From Marinobacter panjinensis (GTDB lineage: Bacteria > Pseudomonadota > Gammaproteobacteria > Pseudomonadales > Oleiphilaceae): DNA of 64,000 nucleotides. Below are positions 1 to 8,646 of the stretch, in pieces. A program made the translations under genes and the position numbers. The notes beneath the pieces were generated by a model. It had not been told where the DNA came from, ran no database searches, and worked only from the letters and a program-made list of their open reading frames with translations. Each line of letters opens with the position of its first letter. The first letter of the stretch is position 1. Location: assembly GCF_005298175.1 (NCBI RefSeq), contig NZ_SZYH01000001.1, positions 1,240,001 to 1,304,000 on the forward strand, read 5' to 3'.

Positions 1-51
1 GCCGGTTGCCGAGTCTAACAAAGCCCTTTCGCAAGTTCATGACAAAAAAAC

Positions 52-91
52 AAAAAACCCCGCGTCAGTGTGAACCGACGCGGGGTTTTTT
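52..91 (-). terminator. Rho-independent terminator after groEL, probably bidirectional
   Basis: Perfect 9-bp stem CCCCGCGTC (58-66) and GACGCGGGG (77-85) with a 10-nt loop. A run of A lies on the left and a run of T on the right, so it can terminate in both directions. It sits 57 bp past the groEL stop on the minus strand and could also end a convergent gene to the left of the window. Confidence 0.85.
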
Positions 92-147
92 ATGGGTTTA
101 TGGGGCCATTCCTCAAAAAATGAGAAACAGTCCGGGTCAGGCCGGCA

Positions 148-1818
<1,671 letters not shown>

Positions 1819-1865
1819 TTAAACCCAATTTGTTCATTCAATCGGATTGCTGCGTAACCGAGTGC

Positions 1866-2153
1866 TTACTCGAGAACGCCGAAAATGTCGTTTTCGCTCA
1901 TGATGAGCAGGTCTTCGCCGTCAACCTTCACGGTATTACCGGCATACTGACCAAAGACTACGGTGTCACCAACCTTGACCGCCAATGCACGGGTTTCGCC
2001 ATTGTCGAGAATACGGCCGTTGCCTACGGCGATAACTTCACCCTGAGACGGCTTCTCTTTGGCATTACCCGGCAGCACGATGCCACCAGCTGTTTTCTCT
2101 TCTTCTTCCTTACGGCGCACGACAACACGATCGTGTAGCGGACGTATTTTCAT
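1866..2153 (-). CDS. groES: 10-kDa co-chaperonin GroES
   Basis: GroES caps the GroEL ring. The 95-residue protein begins [14 protein letters not shown], has the mobile-loop region rich in Glu/Lys and Gly (about residues 17-33, TAGGIVLPG) and ends in the expected ENDIFGVLE. It is first in the groESL operon, and its start is a clear ATG with a purine-rich stretch just upstream. The length is normal for the family. Confidence 0.98.
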   Translation of the reverse strand: MKIRPLHDRVVVRRKEEEEKTAGGIVLPGNAKEKPSQGEVIAVGNGRILDNGETRALAVKVGDTVVFGQYAGNTVKVDGEDLLIMSENDIFGVLE

Positions 2154-2268
2154 TGCTCGATATCTCCAATGTCAGTTTAGGTTTGGCAATGATGGTTGCG
2201 TTAAAAGCCGGGGCTTTTAACCAACTGTTTTACAGCGGTTATTGGCCCGCAGCGAACTTGTGAGACCT

Positions 2269-2297
2269 ATGTGGGGGTGGCGCATTGGTTTTCAATA
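2269..2297 (-). promoter_or_regulatory. Sigma-32-like heat-shock promoter for groESL
   Basis: Read on the minus strand, this intergenic stretch holds ATTGAAA (consensus CTTGAAA), a 13-nt spacer and CCCCACAT (consensus CCCCATNT), 116 bp upstream of the groES start. No CIRCE inverted repeat was found. Control by sigma-32 is therefore the likely mode, as in enterics and pseudomonads. Confidence 0.65.
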
Positions 2298-2314
2298 CTT
2301 GGCGCAAAAAATTT

Positions 2315-2875
2315 TCACTTTTTTTCCGACGAATCGTCATCGCTGCGGTCCAGGCGCTGATGGTCATGCTCTGTTTCCTCCCGGTACTCCCCCTCAATGA
2401 TGTCACCATTCCGGTCGAAGGGGTTCTGACGGCCAAACGGCCTCTCACGACCACCAAAAGGCCCCTGCCCCTCGAACGGTCCGCGCTGACCGGCGGTAAA
2501 GGTGAAACTGCTGCCCTGGCCGGCCACCACCATGCGCTTTAGCGCCTGAGCCGCAAGCCAGTGGCGGGAGCCCGGAATCAGGCAAAGGAAGCCAATGGCG
2601 TCGGTCACGAAGCCGGGAGTCAGCAGCAAGGCGCCGCCCACCGCCAGAATCAGACCTTCGGCCACTTCCCTCGCAGGCAACTCACCGCTGTTGAGCCGCT
2701 GGTTGGCCTTCAACAGCGTGGCCAGCCCCTGCTGCCGCAGCAGTGCCGCACCGATGACCGCTGTCAGCAATACCAGGCCTACGGTGTTCAGGGCGCCAAT
2801 AAGGGTTCCCACCTTGATCAGAATCGTCATCTCCACAATAGGCATGACGATGAATAAAAACAGAAAAACGCCCAA
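2315..2875 (-). CDS. fxsA: FxsA family membrane protein
   Basis: FxsA is a small inner-membrane protein, named for relieving F-plasmid exclusion of phage T7 when overproduced. Its normal role is not settled. The 186-residue product has a hydrophobic N-terminal half with about three to four membrane segments (start FLFLFIVMPIVEMTILI, then the LNTVGLVLLTAVIGAALL and LILAVGGALLLTPGFVTDAIGFL regions). A charged, Arg/Gly-rich cytoplasmic tail follows. E. coli also has fxsA next to groES, which supports the call. It ends 161 bp before groES and is transcribed in the same direction. Confidence 0.9.
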   Translation of the reverse strand: MGVFLFLFIVMPIVEMTILIKVGTLIGALNTVGLVLLTAVIGAALLRQQGLATLLKANQRLNSGELPAREVAEGLILAVGGALLLTPGFVTDAIGFLCLIPGSRHWLAAQALKRMVVAGQGSSFTFTAGQRGPFEGQGPFGGRERPFGRQNPFDRNGDIIEGEYREETEHDHQRLDRSDDDSSEKK

Positions 2876-2971
2876 AAGAGCCTCCCGGGGTGCGCTGTGT
2901 CTGATTGCGGTGGCAGTAACCAGCTCTGGTATACTCGCCTCGCTTGTTTATTCATTACCTTAGGGCAAAAC

Positions 2972-3733
2972 ATGAAACTTCAAGATTCCGTGATTGCAAT
3001 TACCGGTGGCGGCCAGGGTCTGGGCCGTGCGATGGCCGAATACCTGGCCGCCAAAGGCGCCCGCCTGGCGCTGATCGACCTGATGCCGGAAAAGCTGGAA
3101 GAAGCCGCAGCTGCGTGCGACAAAGCCGGCGGCGACGTCAGAATCTACGTCTGTAACGTGGCGAAGGAAGAGGACGTAGAAAGGACTTTTGAAACCATCG
3201 TGAAGGATTTCGGCCAGCTGAACGGGCTGATCAACAACGCAGGCATCCTGCGTGACGGGTTGATGGTCAAGGGCAAGGACGGCGAGGTAGAGAAGCGCAT
3301 GGAGCTGTCCCAGTGGCAGGCGGTGATTGATGTGAACCTGACAGGTGTTTTCCTGTGCGGCCGCGAGGCGTCCACGCAGATGATCAAGAGTGGTGACCAG
3401 GGTGTGATCATCAACATTGCCTCTATTTCCCGCGCCGGCAACATGGGCCAGAGCAACTATTCAGCCGCCAAGGCCGGTGTTTCAGCCCTGGTTCCGGTCT
3501 GGGCCAAGGAACTCGCCCGCTACGGTATCCGCTGCATGGGGATTGCACCAGGCTTCATCGAAACCGAGATGACCGCCTCCATGAAGCCAGAAGCCCTGGA
3601 GAAAATGACCGCTGGCATTCCCCTGAAGCGCATGGGCAAGCCCGAGGAAATCGCCTCCGCTGCTGCGTTCATCTTCGAGAACGACTACATGTCCGGGCGG
3701 ATAATCGAGGTCGACGGGGCGCTTCGTCTGTAG
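2972..3733 (+). CDS. Short-chain dehydrogenase/reductase, FabG-like
   Basis: A cytoplasmic NAD(P)-dependent oxidoreductase of the classical SDR family, 253 residues. The Rossmann glycine motif TGGGQGLG sits near residue 11. NNAG is present, the catalytic serine lies in NIASISRAG, and the YxxxK dyad in NYSAAKAG. The C-terminal end MSGRIIEVDGALRL is typical of FabG-type 3-oxoacyl reductases. The ATG at 2972 was chosen over an upstream in-frame ATG at 2897, because AGGG precedes it at proper spacing and the protein then begins right before the Rossmann strand. A TATACT box at 2930-2935 fits a promoter. The true substrate cannot be read from the sequence. Confidence 0.9.
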   Translation: MKLQDSVIAITGGGQGLGRAMAEYLAAKGARLALIDLMPEKLEEAAAACDKAGGDVRIYVCNVAKEEDVERTFETIVKDFGQLNGLINNAGILRDGLMVKGKDGEVEKRMELSQWQAVIDVNLTGVFLCGREASTQMIKSGDQGVIINIASISRAGNMGQSNYSAAKAGVSALVPVWAKELARYGIRCMGIAPGFIETEMTASMKPEALEKMTAGIPLKRMGKPEEIASAAAFIFENDYMSGRIIEVDGALRL

Positions 3734-3747
3734 GCCTTTTACCTTTA

Positions 3748-3784
3748 CCCCCTAGCCTGAGGGGTTTGGGGGCTGGCTAGGGGG
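3748..3784. terminator. Hairpin after the SDR gene
   Basis: Perfect 10-bp inverted repeat CCCCCTAGCC (3748-3757) and GGCTAGGGGG (3775-3784) starting 15 bp after the SDR stop. It could act as a terminator, although no immediate T-run follows. Its right arm overlaps the start of the long hairpin at 3780. Confidence 0.4.
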
Positions 3785-3862
3785 TGGTGGTATTTTTTCT
3801 TTGGAAAAAGAACTCGCTGCGCTCAGACACCTTTTTCCGGCAGAAAAAATACCACCACCCCC
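3780..3862. repeat. Long palindrome, copy 1 (conserved core, variable arms)
   Basis: Outer arms are a perfect 21-bp inverted repeat (3780-3800 with 3842-3862; arm begins GGGGGTGGTGGTA). Inside is a second 8-bp pairing, GGAAAAAG (3803-3810) with CTTTTTCC (3831-3838), and a 20-nt loop AACTCGCTGCGCTCAGACAC (3811-3830). The core of about 45 bp recurs inverted at 5078-5164, with unrelated but again self-complementary arms. It ends 25 bp before the REP that precedes the transposase gene. I do not recognise a named family. Confidence 0.85.
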
Positions 3863-3887
3863 TGCCCGACTGCACTCCGTGATTAAC

Positions 3888-3917
3888 GTAGGTCGGATTA
3901 GCGAAGCGTAATCCGAC
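3888..3917 (+). repeat. REP element
   Basis: GTAG followed by the clamp GTCGGATTA, loop GCGAAGCG, and TAATCCGAC. It lies 56 bp upstream of the RAYT start, the usual position for a REP beside its transposase gene. Confidence 0.9.
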
Positions 3918-3973
3918 AAATCCCGAAGACAACTGCCAAAACCCGAAAACACCACCAACCCATACAAGGACGT

Positions 3974-4495
3974 ATGATGAACTACCGCCGCAACCGCCTC
4001 CCCGGCGGCACCTACTTTTTCACCGTCGTAACCGCCAACCGCACCCCACTCTTCAACAACCCCGCCGCCGTCCAACGCCTGCGAACCACCCTCCGCAACG
4101 TCATCAACCGCCACCCTTTCACCATCGACGCCATGGTCGTCCTCCCTGACCACATCCACTGCCTCTGGACCCTGCCAGCCGATGACACCAACTACTCCAC
4201 CCGGTGGCGTCTGGTTAAAGGCGGATTCACCAAACATTTCCCGCAGCACTCGACGGGCAAACCCGGCAAGCCCAAATCACTCTGGCAGAAGCGCTACTGG
4301 GAACACACCATCAGGGACGAAAACGACTTCAACCGGCATGTCGATTACATCCACTACAACCCTGTCAAACACGGCTATGTGGCACGCGCGGTTGATTGGC
4401 CTTATTCGAGTTTTCATCGGTTTGTGAGGGAGGGGGTTTTGCCGGTGGATTGGGGGATTGATGAAGCAGAACTTGAAGGGGTTGGGCGAGAGTGA
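3974..4495 (+). CDS. REP-associated tyrosine transposase (RAYT, Y1 family)
   Basis: Single-domain Y1/HUH-type transposase of 173 residues, the class that recognises and mobilises REP hairpins as single-stranded DNA. Visible motifs are YRRNRLPGGTYFFTVVT at the N terminus, the metal-binding His pair in LPDHIHCLW (about residues 57-65) and the catalytic tyrosine in HVDYIHYNPVKHG (about residues 122-134). All key residues are present, so it may be active. The start is ATG-ATG with AAGGA upstream; either Met is possible. REPs lie on both sides (3888-3917, 4504-4539, 4566-4597). It is the only RAYT in the window and is the likely mobiliser of the REPs listed here. Confidence 0.92.
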   Translation: MMNYRRNRLPGGTYFFTVVTANRTPLFNNPAAVQRLRTTLRNVINRHPFTIDAMVVLPDHIHCLWTLPADDTNYSTRWRLVKGGFTKHFPQHSTGKPGKPKSLWQKRYWEHTIRDENDFNRHVDYIHYNPVKHGYVARAVDWPYSSFHRFVREGVLPVDWGIDEAELEGVGRE

Positions 4496-4503
4496 GAGTT
4501 TTT

Positions 4504-4539
4504 GTCGGATTACGGCCCGGAGGGCCTAATCCGACCTAC
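4504..4539 (-). repeat. REP element
   Basis: Clamp GTCGGATTA, loop CGGCCCGGAGGGCC, clamp, then CTAC. It begins 8 bp after the RAYT stop. Confidence 0.9.
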
Positions 4540-4565
4540 GGTTTGCTCGGAGTTGCCTGGAACAT

Positions 4566-4597
4566 GTAGGTCGGATTAGGCGAAGCCGTAATCCGAC
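4566..4597 (+). repeat. REP element
   Basis: GTAG, clamp GTCGGATTA, loop GGCGAAGCC, then the right clamp. It forms a head-to-head pair with the REP at 4504-4539, between the RAYT and ATL genes. Confidence 0.9.
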
Positions 4598-4623
4598 AAT
4601 CAGCCCAAAACCACCCCAAAAAC

Positions 4624-4935
4624 CTAAGGCCGCCACCCAAACTCCCGCATCGAAACCCTCCCATCAACCACCAAAACCCCCTCCTCCCGCAAATTCTGAG
4701 CCTGAACCTCAAACGCCTCACTGCCGATGGGAAACGCAATCTGCCCATTGCTTCGGATCACCCGGTACCAGGGAATGGAATGCCCCTCGGGAAGCTTGCC
4801 CAGAGCCTTGCCTATGTATCGAGCCTGCCGCCCAAGGCCGGCCATGTCAGCGATCTGGCCATAGCTGGCGACCTTGCCCGCGGGGATGGCAGCTACGACC
4901 TGCCAGATTTTTTGGTCCTTTGTGGGTTCAGTCAT
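4624..4935 (-). CDS. Alkyltransferase-like protein (ATL), MGMT-fold DNA-lesion binder
   Basis: A 103-residue protein with the DNA-binding domain of O6-alkylguanine transferases. In place of the catalytic PCHRV motif it has PWYRV, with Trp for the alkyl-accepting Cys. ATLs (E. coli YbaZ, yeast Atl1) bind O6-alkylguanine without repairing it and flag it for nucleotide excision repair. The helix-turn-helix region GKVASYGQIADMAGLGRQAR (about residues 19-38) is clear. The loss of the Cys defines the family and is not a defect. The gene sits between REP pairs. Confidence 0.88.
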   Translation of the reverse strand: MTEPTKDQKIWQVVAAIPAGKVASYGQIADMAGLGRQARYIGKALGKLPEGHSIPWYRVIRSNGQIAFPIGSEAFEVQAQNLREEGVLVVDGRVSMREFGWRP

Positions 4936-4958
4936 AGTGCTTGGCTTGAGTTTGGGTT

Positions 4959-4990
4959 GTCGGATTACGCCTTCGGCTAATCCGACCTAC
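4959..4990 (-). repeat. REP element
   Basis: Clamp GTCGGATTA, loop CGCCTTCGGC, clamp, CTAC. It is preceded by TTTGGGTT, an extension also seen (as TTGGGTT or CTGGGTT) before the REPs at 21476 and 28369. Confidence 0.9.
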
Positions 4991-5013
4991 GTGGGAAACA
5001 TCAACCTGGGATT

Positions 5014-5043
5014 GTAGGTCGGATTAGCAAAGCGTAATCCGAC
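5014..5043 (+). repeat. REP element
   Basis: GTAG, clamp, loop GCAAAGCG, clamp. It is followed by AAATGCCAACGTTACC, a flank shared with the REP at 21357-21411. Confidence 0.9.
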
Positions 5044-5077
5044 AAATGCCAACGTTACCCGCAAAGTCAGAATCGGT

Positions 5078-5164
5078 CCGGCGGCGGGGGTACCGTTTTT
5101 GCCAGAAAAAGGTGTCTGAGCAAAGCGAGTTCTTTTTCCAAAGAAAAGGTACCCCCGCCGCCGG
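5078..5164. repeat. Long palindrome, copy 2 (inverted relative to copy 1)
   Basis: Perfect 17-bp outer arms (5078-5094 with 5148-5164; arm begins CCGGCGGCGGGGG). Read on the minus strand, the interior matches the core of copy 1 (CTTTGGAAAAAGAACTCGCT, then GCTCAGACACCTTTTTC) with only a few differences. The outer arms share little sequence with those of copy 1, yet each pairs with itself. Copies 1 and 2 face each other across the RAYT and ATL genes. Confidence 0.85.
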
Positions 5165-5208
5165 GCCAGCCACCAATGAGCCAGGCAACGGCCATCAGGC
5201 GGAGCGGT

Positions 5209-5244
5209 GTCGGATGACGGCCTTGCAGGCCTAATCCGACCTAC
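5209..5244 (-). repeat. REP element overlapping the ampG stop
   Basis: GTCGGATGA (one change from the clamp), loop CGGCCTTGCAGGCC, TAATCCGAC, CTAC. On the minus strand its ATTAG provides the ampG TAG stop codon (5231-5233). The last residues RRSD of AmpG are encoded by the REP. Confidence 0.85.
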
Positions 5245-6631
5245 GGGGTTCGTCTTCGACTTCTTCGTTGCGGGGTGCAAGGGCATCCAGGCGTTCGCCT
5301 TTTTTGATCATGAACCACGCCAGCAGTATAGCGGGTATGCCCATCAGCCCCGCCACCAGGAAGAACTCCCCGTACCCGAAGCCGGCCACTACCATGCCCG
5401 AGAAACCACCAATAAATTTACCCGGCAACGTCATCAACGAACTGAACAGCGCGTACTGGGTAGCGGTGAAGGCCGCGCTGGTCATGCTGGAGAGCCAGGC
5501 GATGAGTGCCACGTTGGCGATACCGCCACTGAGGTTGTCGGCGCTGACCACCAGCGCCAGGGTGGCGATATTCGGGGGGTATTGCGCCAGAACCACAAAC
5601 AGCAGGTTGGTGGCCGCCGTCATGATGGCGCCGGTGAGCAGTATCTTGCGCACGCCATAGCGCACTACCAGCACACCGCCCACCAGAGAGCCGGCGATGG
5701 TCATAAAGAAACCGAAGATCTTGGTCACGTCCGCCACCTGGGTTTTGGAGAAGCCCATAAAGTCCAGGTAGAAGGGGTTGGCCATCACGCCCATGGCGAT
5801 GTCCGATATGCGGTACACCGCCACCATCACCAGAATCAGGATCGCCAGTTCCTTGTAACGGCGGAAGAAATCCAGGAACGGCCCGGCCACCGCAGCATAG
5901 AACCAGCCGATAAACCGCGCCAGACGAGGGTTCAGGTGGGTGCGTTTGCTGGCTTCGTGTTCGATCTTGTCGGCGATGTCCTGGGCGGCGGCGAAGTGAT
6001 TGACCGCCGGCTCCCGCACGATGAGCACAGTCGCAGTACCCACGCCGACCAGCAGCGCCATCACCTCGTAGGACACCTGCCAGGACCAGAATTCCGCCAG
6101 GTACAGGGCCCCGGCCCCGGCTACCAGCAGTGCCAGTCGGTAACCGAAGATATAGGTAGCCGCCAACGCCGCCTGCAGCCGCTCTTCGGCAATCTCGATG
6201 CGGTAGGCATCAATGGCCACATCCTGGGTGGCAGAGGAGAAAGCCACCAGCAGGCCACAGAACGCCATCATTTCCGGCGCGACGGTGGCGTCAACGTGTG
6301 CCATCAGGTAAAGACCGGTAGCAATGCCTGCCTGCGCCAGTAATATCCAGCTACGGCGCTTGCCCAGCAGTTTGTCTAGGATGGGCAGCTTCACCCGGTC
6401 CACCACCGGCGCCCAGAACACCTTGATCGAGTAGGTAATGCCCAGCCAACTGAAGAACCCGATAGTGGCTGTTTCCACTCCAACATCCGCCAGCCGTGCA
6501 TTCAGCGTCGAGAATACCAGCAGGAATGGCAGGCCAGCCGAAAAGCCCAGAAACAGGAGCGCGATGACCTGCCAGCGGGTGTAGGTGTAAACAGTTTCCC
6601 TGAGCAGCGCCAGGTTGGTGCCGGATAAGAT
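5231..6631 (-). CDS. ampG: AmpG-type muropeptide permease (MFS), start codon non-canonical
   Basis: AmpG imports GlcNAc-anhydroMurNAc peptides across the inner membrane for peptidoglycan recycling. The product has about 12 membrane segments and the family motifs LFLGFSAGLPFLLVFS, then SWLGITYSIKVFWAP and LGKRRSWI. The first ATG or GTG in frame is a GTG at 6478, but the conserved N-terminal block clearly continues upstream of it in frame (residues ETVYTYTRWQVIALLFLGFS) up to a TGA at 6635-6637. That leaves only ATC (6631) or CTG codons as starts. GGGGG lies about 9 nt before the ATC, giving 466 residues. Either the start is non-standard or an ATG was lost by one base change. The gene follows yajQ closely. 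Confidence 0.85.
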   Translation of the reverse strand: MLSGTNLALLRETVYTYTRWQVIALLFLGFSAGLPFLLVFSTLNARLADVGVETATIGFFSWLGITYSIKVFWAPVVDRVKLPILDKLLGKRRSWILLAQAGIATGLYLMAHVDATVAPEMMAFCGLLVAFSSATQDVAIDAYRIEIAEERLQAALAATYIFGYRLALLVAGAGALYLAEFWSWQVSYEVMALLVGVGTATVLIVREPAVNHFAAAQDIADKIEHEASKRTHLNPRLARFIGWFYAAVAGPFLDFFRRYKELAILILVMVAVYRISDIAMGVMANPFYLDFMGFSKTQVADVTKIFGFFMTIAGSLVGGVLVVRYGVRKILLTGAIMTAATNLLFVVLAQYPPNIATLALVVSADNLSGGIANVALIAWLSSMTSAAFTATQYALFSSLMTLPGKFIGGFSGMVVAGFGYGEFFLVAGLMGIPAILLAWFMIKKGERLDALAPRNEEVEDEPRRSD

Positions 6632-6646
6632 GGTTCAGCCCCCGAA

Positions 6647-7129
6647 TCAGTCGCGGAAATTGTTGAATTGCAACGGCACGTCCAGCTCGGCTTCTTTCAG
6701 CAGAGCAATGGCCGTTTGCAGGTCGTCACGCTTCTTGCCTTTGACCCGCACCTTGTCGCCCTCGATGCTGGCCTGGACCTTCAGTTTGCCGTCCTTGATC
6801 ATCTTGACGATCTTTTTGGCCATGTCGGTCTCAATGCCCTGTTTCAGCAACAGATGCTGTTTTACGAGCTTGCCGGACTTACTCTCGCCATCTTCCGCCA
6901 GCGCCCGGGCATCGATGTTGCGTTTGGCAAAGGCCATTCTCAGCATGTCCATCAGTTGTTCCAGCTGGAATTCCTGCTCGGCACTGATGGTAATGCCCTT
7001 GTCGTCCAGCTCGATATCCGCTTCCACGTTCTTGAAGTCCCAGCGATTGCCCAGCTCGCGTTTGGCCTGGTCCACGGCATTGGTGACTTCGTGCATGTCG
7101 ATTTCAGAAACTATGTCAAAAGAAGGCAT
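6647..7129 (-). CDS. yajQ: YajQ family nucleotide-binding protein
   Basis: A 160-residue protein beginning [21 protein letters not shown] and containing GNRWDFKN, the signature of the YajQ/DUF520 family. Members bind nucleotides (a Xanthomonas homologue binds cyclic di-GMP) and E. coli YajQ interacts with RNA/tRNA. The length matches the family. It ends 15 bp upstream of the proposed ampG start, so the two are probably co-transcribed. Its function here is inferred only from the family. Confidence 0.93.
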   Translation of the reverse strand: MPSFDIVSEIDMHEVTNAVDQAKRELGNRWDFKNVEADIELDDKGITISAEQEFQLEQLMDMLRMAFAKRNIDARALAEDGESKSGKLVKQHLLLKQGIETDMAKKIVKMIKDGKLKVQASIEGDKVRVKGKKRDDLQTAIALLKEAELDVPLQFNNFRD

Positions 7130-7180
7130 GGTGGGTTCTCACTTTTTACAATTATCCGCGTCAGGGCACGCACAAAACGC

Positions 7181-7186
7181 TATACT
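7181..7186 (+). promoter_or_regulatory. Candidate -10 box for the response regulator gene
   Basis: TATACT, identical to -10 boxes found upstream of the SDR (2930), AraC (8606) and REC-CheC (26314) genes. It is about 100 bp upstream of the start at 7287. No convincing -35 was seen. Confidence 0.35.
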
Positions 7187-7286
7187 GGAGCCCTTCTGGT
7201 TGCACTCTGGTTTTATAAGGTGCCAAAGCATACCAAGACCGGGGCGGCACCGCATCTGACAATGGACTGGTGAGTAGTAGATAACA

Positions 7287-8255
7287 ATGCCAAATCTTGA
7301 CCTTCCCATTCTCGTGGTAGACGACGCAAAATTCAGCAGCATGGTGGTAGGCCGCACCCTCCGCAATGCAGGATACCGCGACGTGCGAATCGCTAACAAT
7401 GCACCCGCCGCGCTCGAGTTTATCGACCAGCGCCCGGTGAGCGTGCTGATTGCTGACTGGCTGATGCCGGAGATGGACGGGCTGGAGCTTACCGACCAGG
7501 TGCGCCAGCAGGACGAGCAGAACAACCACTACACCTATGTGATCCTGCTCACCGCCCGCGAGAGTGTGGAAGCCCTGTCAGAAGCCTTCGACCGCGGCGT
7601 GGACGACTTCATCTACAAGTCGGACATGACCAAACAGCTGATCCCCCGGATCTTCGCCGCCGATCGCATGGCAGACCGCCAGAATACACTCCTGAAAGCC
7701 AATTCCCTGCTGATCGAGAACAACCGGGAACTGGAAAACAGCAGCATCATTGATCTGGAAACCGGCCTGTGCAACAACCGCTACTCCCGCGACAAGATCG
7801 GCAAGTGCCTGCGCCAGGCTGAATCCCGCGGCGGGGCCTCTGCCTACGTGCTTTGCGGCATTCGCAACTGGCAGGAGCTCAAACGCAAGCATGCGCCTTC
7901 AGTGATGAGCGAACTGGCCGTGGGCATCGCCCGCCGCCTCAGCCACCTGATCAGGCCCATGGATTCCCTGTGCCGGGTGGGCGACAACCAGTACGCCATC
8001 ATCGCCCACTTCCCCAACAGCGACCACTGCTCCACAACGGCATTTCGTCGGGTGTTTGATGGTATTAATCACAAGGCCCTGAAGACTACAGCGGGTTATA
8101 TTTCCGTTGAGGCGGGCATGGTGCTTTGCCGGGCGGATGCCCAGAATGGTACGCCGTCGGTTCCGGAGATGGAGCGGGCGGCGGTTCAGGGGTTGGTGGA
8201 TGCGTATGAGACAAGGCGATTTACGGAGACCAGGCCCGAGATGGAGAAGGCCTGA
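7287..8255 (+). CDS. Response regulator with degenerate GGDEF domain
   Basis: A 322-residue cytoplasmic protein. The receiver domain (about residues 7-125) has VVDDAKFSS, the phospho-acceptor aspartate in LIADWLMPEMDG and the conserved LLTARES and lysine-containing region. A GGDEF-like domain follows (about 150-300, starting DLETGLCNNRYS). The signature loop reads RVGDNQY instead of GG(D/E)EF, so cyclase activity is unlikely; a role as an effector or dimerisation module is possible. It stands alone and is followed by a REP pair. No partner kinase gene is adjacent. Confidence 0.88.
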   Translation: MPNLDLPILVVDDAKFSSMVVGRTLRNAGYRDVRIANNAPAALEFIDQRPVSVLIADWLMPEMDGLELTDQVRQQDEQNNHYTYVILLTARESVEALSEAFDRGVDDFIYKSDMTKQLIPRIFAADRMADRQNTLLKANSLLIENNRELENSSIIDLETGLCNNRYSRDKIGKCLRQAESRGGASAYVLCGIRNWQELKRKHAPSVMSELAVGIARRLSHLIRPMDSLCRVGDNQYAIIAHFPNSDHCSTTAFRRVFDGINHKALKTTAGYISVEAGMVLCRADAQNGTPSVPEMERAAVQGLVDAYETRRFTETRPEMEKA

Positions 8256-8261
8256 GGGCCT

Positions 8262-8291
8262 GTCGGATTACGCTTCGCTAATCCGACCTAC
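8262..8291 (-). repeat. REP element
   Basis: Clamp, loop CGCTTCGC, clamp, CTAC; 6 bp after the response regulator stop. Confidence 0.9.
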
Positions 8292-8317
8292 ATCCCATGT
8301 CCAACCTTGTGGCACCC

Positions 8318-8347
8318 GTAGGTCGGATTAGCGAAGCGTAATCCGAC
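8318..8347 (+). repeat. REP element
   Basis: GTAG, clamp, loop GCGAAGCG, clamp. It pairs with the inverted REP at 8262-8291 across 26 bp (a BIME-like pair). Confidence 0.9.
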
Positions 8348-8436
8348 AAAACACCCCACCACTTCCTCCCGTTTCGCCTACACACTCCGTAACACCACGA
8401 AACACATCACAAACAGACTTCCCCACCCGAAAGTCC

Positions 8437-8590
8437 TATTCTGAAATTGTGGATTCAAGCAGTATCCCCCATGGCGGAGGAGCCGAGTTGTACCTCCGCC
8501 GCCAAATGGGAGAGTCCACAGAATTAACGAATTTTTCAGGCACTTTCGTTCTTTCCTTGTTTTTAAGCCAGCTTTTTAGCTGGCTTTTTT
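8437..8590 (+). ncRNA. Candidate structured small RNA ending in an intrinsic terminator
   Basis: The gap 8256-8646 holds a REP pair and then this unit. A TATTCT box (8437-8442) is followed by nested stems: TGTGGA (8448-8453) with TCCACA (8515-8520), CCCAT (8468-8472) with ATGGG (8506-8510), and GGCGGAGG (8473-8480) with CCTCCGCC (8493-8500, loop AGCCGAGTTGTA). A single-stranded U/A-rich stretch and a terminator (8565-8590) follow. The predicted RNA is about 140 nt. I recognise no Rfam class. A good -35 box was not found. It could also be a leader for the AraC gene, but the terminator ends before that gene's own TATACT. Confidence 0.5.
8565..8590 (+). terminator. Rho-independent terminator
   Basis: Perfect 8-bp stem AAGCCAGC (8565-8572) and GCTGGCTT (8579-8586), loop TTTTTA, then T residues. 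It lies 57 bp before the AraC start and ends the candidate small RNA. Confidence 0.85.
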
Positions 8591-8605
8591 CGTTTCAAAC
8601 TCCGG

Positions 8606-8611
8606 TATACT
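8606..8611 (+). promoter_or_regulatory. Candidate -10 box for the AraC gene
   Basis: TATACT located 36 bp upstream of the AraC-family start and immediately after the terminator, so the gene probably has its own promoter. The -35 region is poor. Confidence 0.4.
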
Positions 8612-8646
8612 TCTGCCAACAATAACCCCAAGAAGTTGCCGTAACC

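Noticed and set aside
4624..4935. ATL gene as a defective O6-methylguanine-DNA methyltransferase
   Set aside because: The Trp in PWYRV is the family hallmark of ATL proteins, not a decayed active site.
8471..8527. An 18-codon open frame (MAEEPSCTSAAKWESPQN) inside the candidate small RNA
   Set aside because: No ribosome binding site precedes it and the frame lies on the stems of the hairpin, so it is most likely chance. Ribosome profiling would decide.
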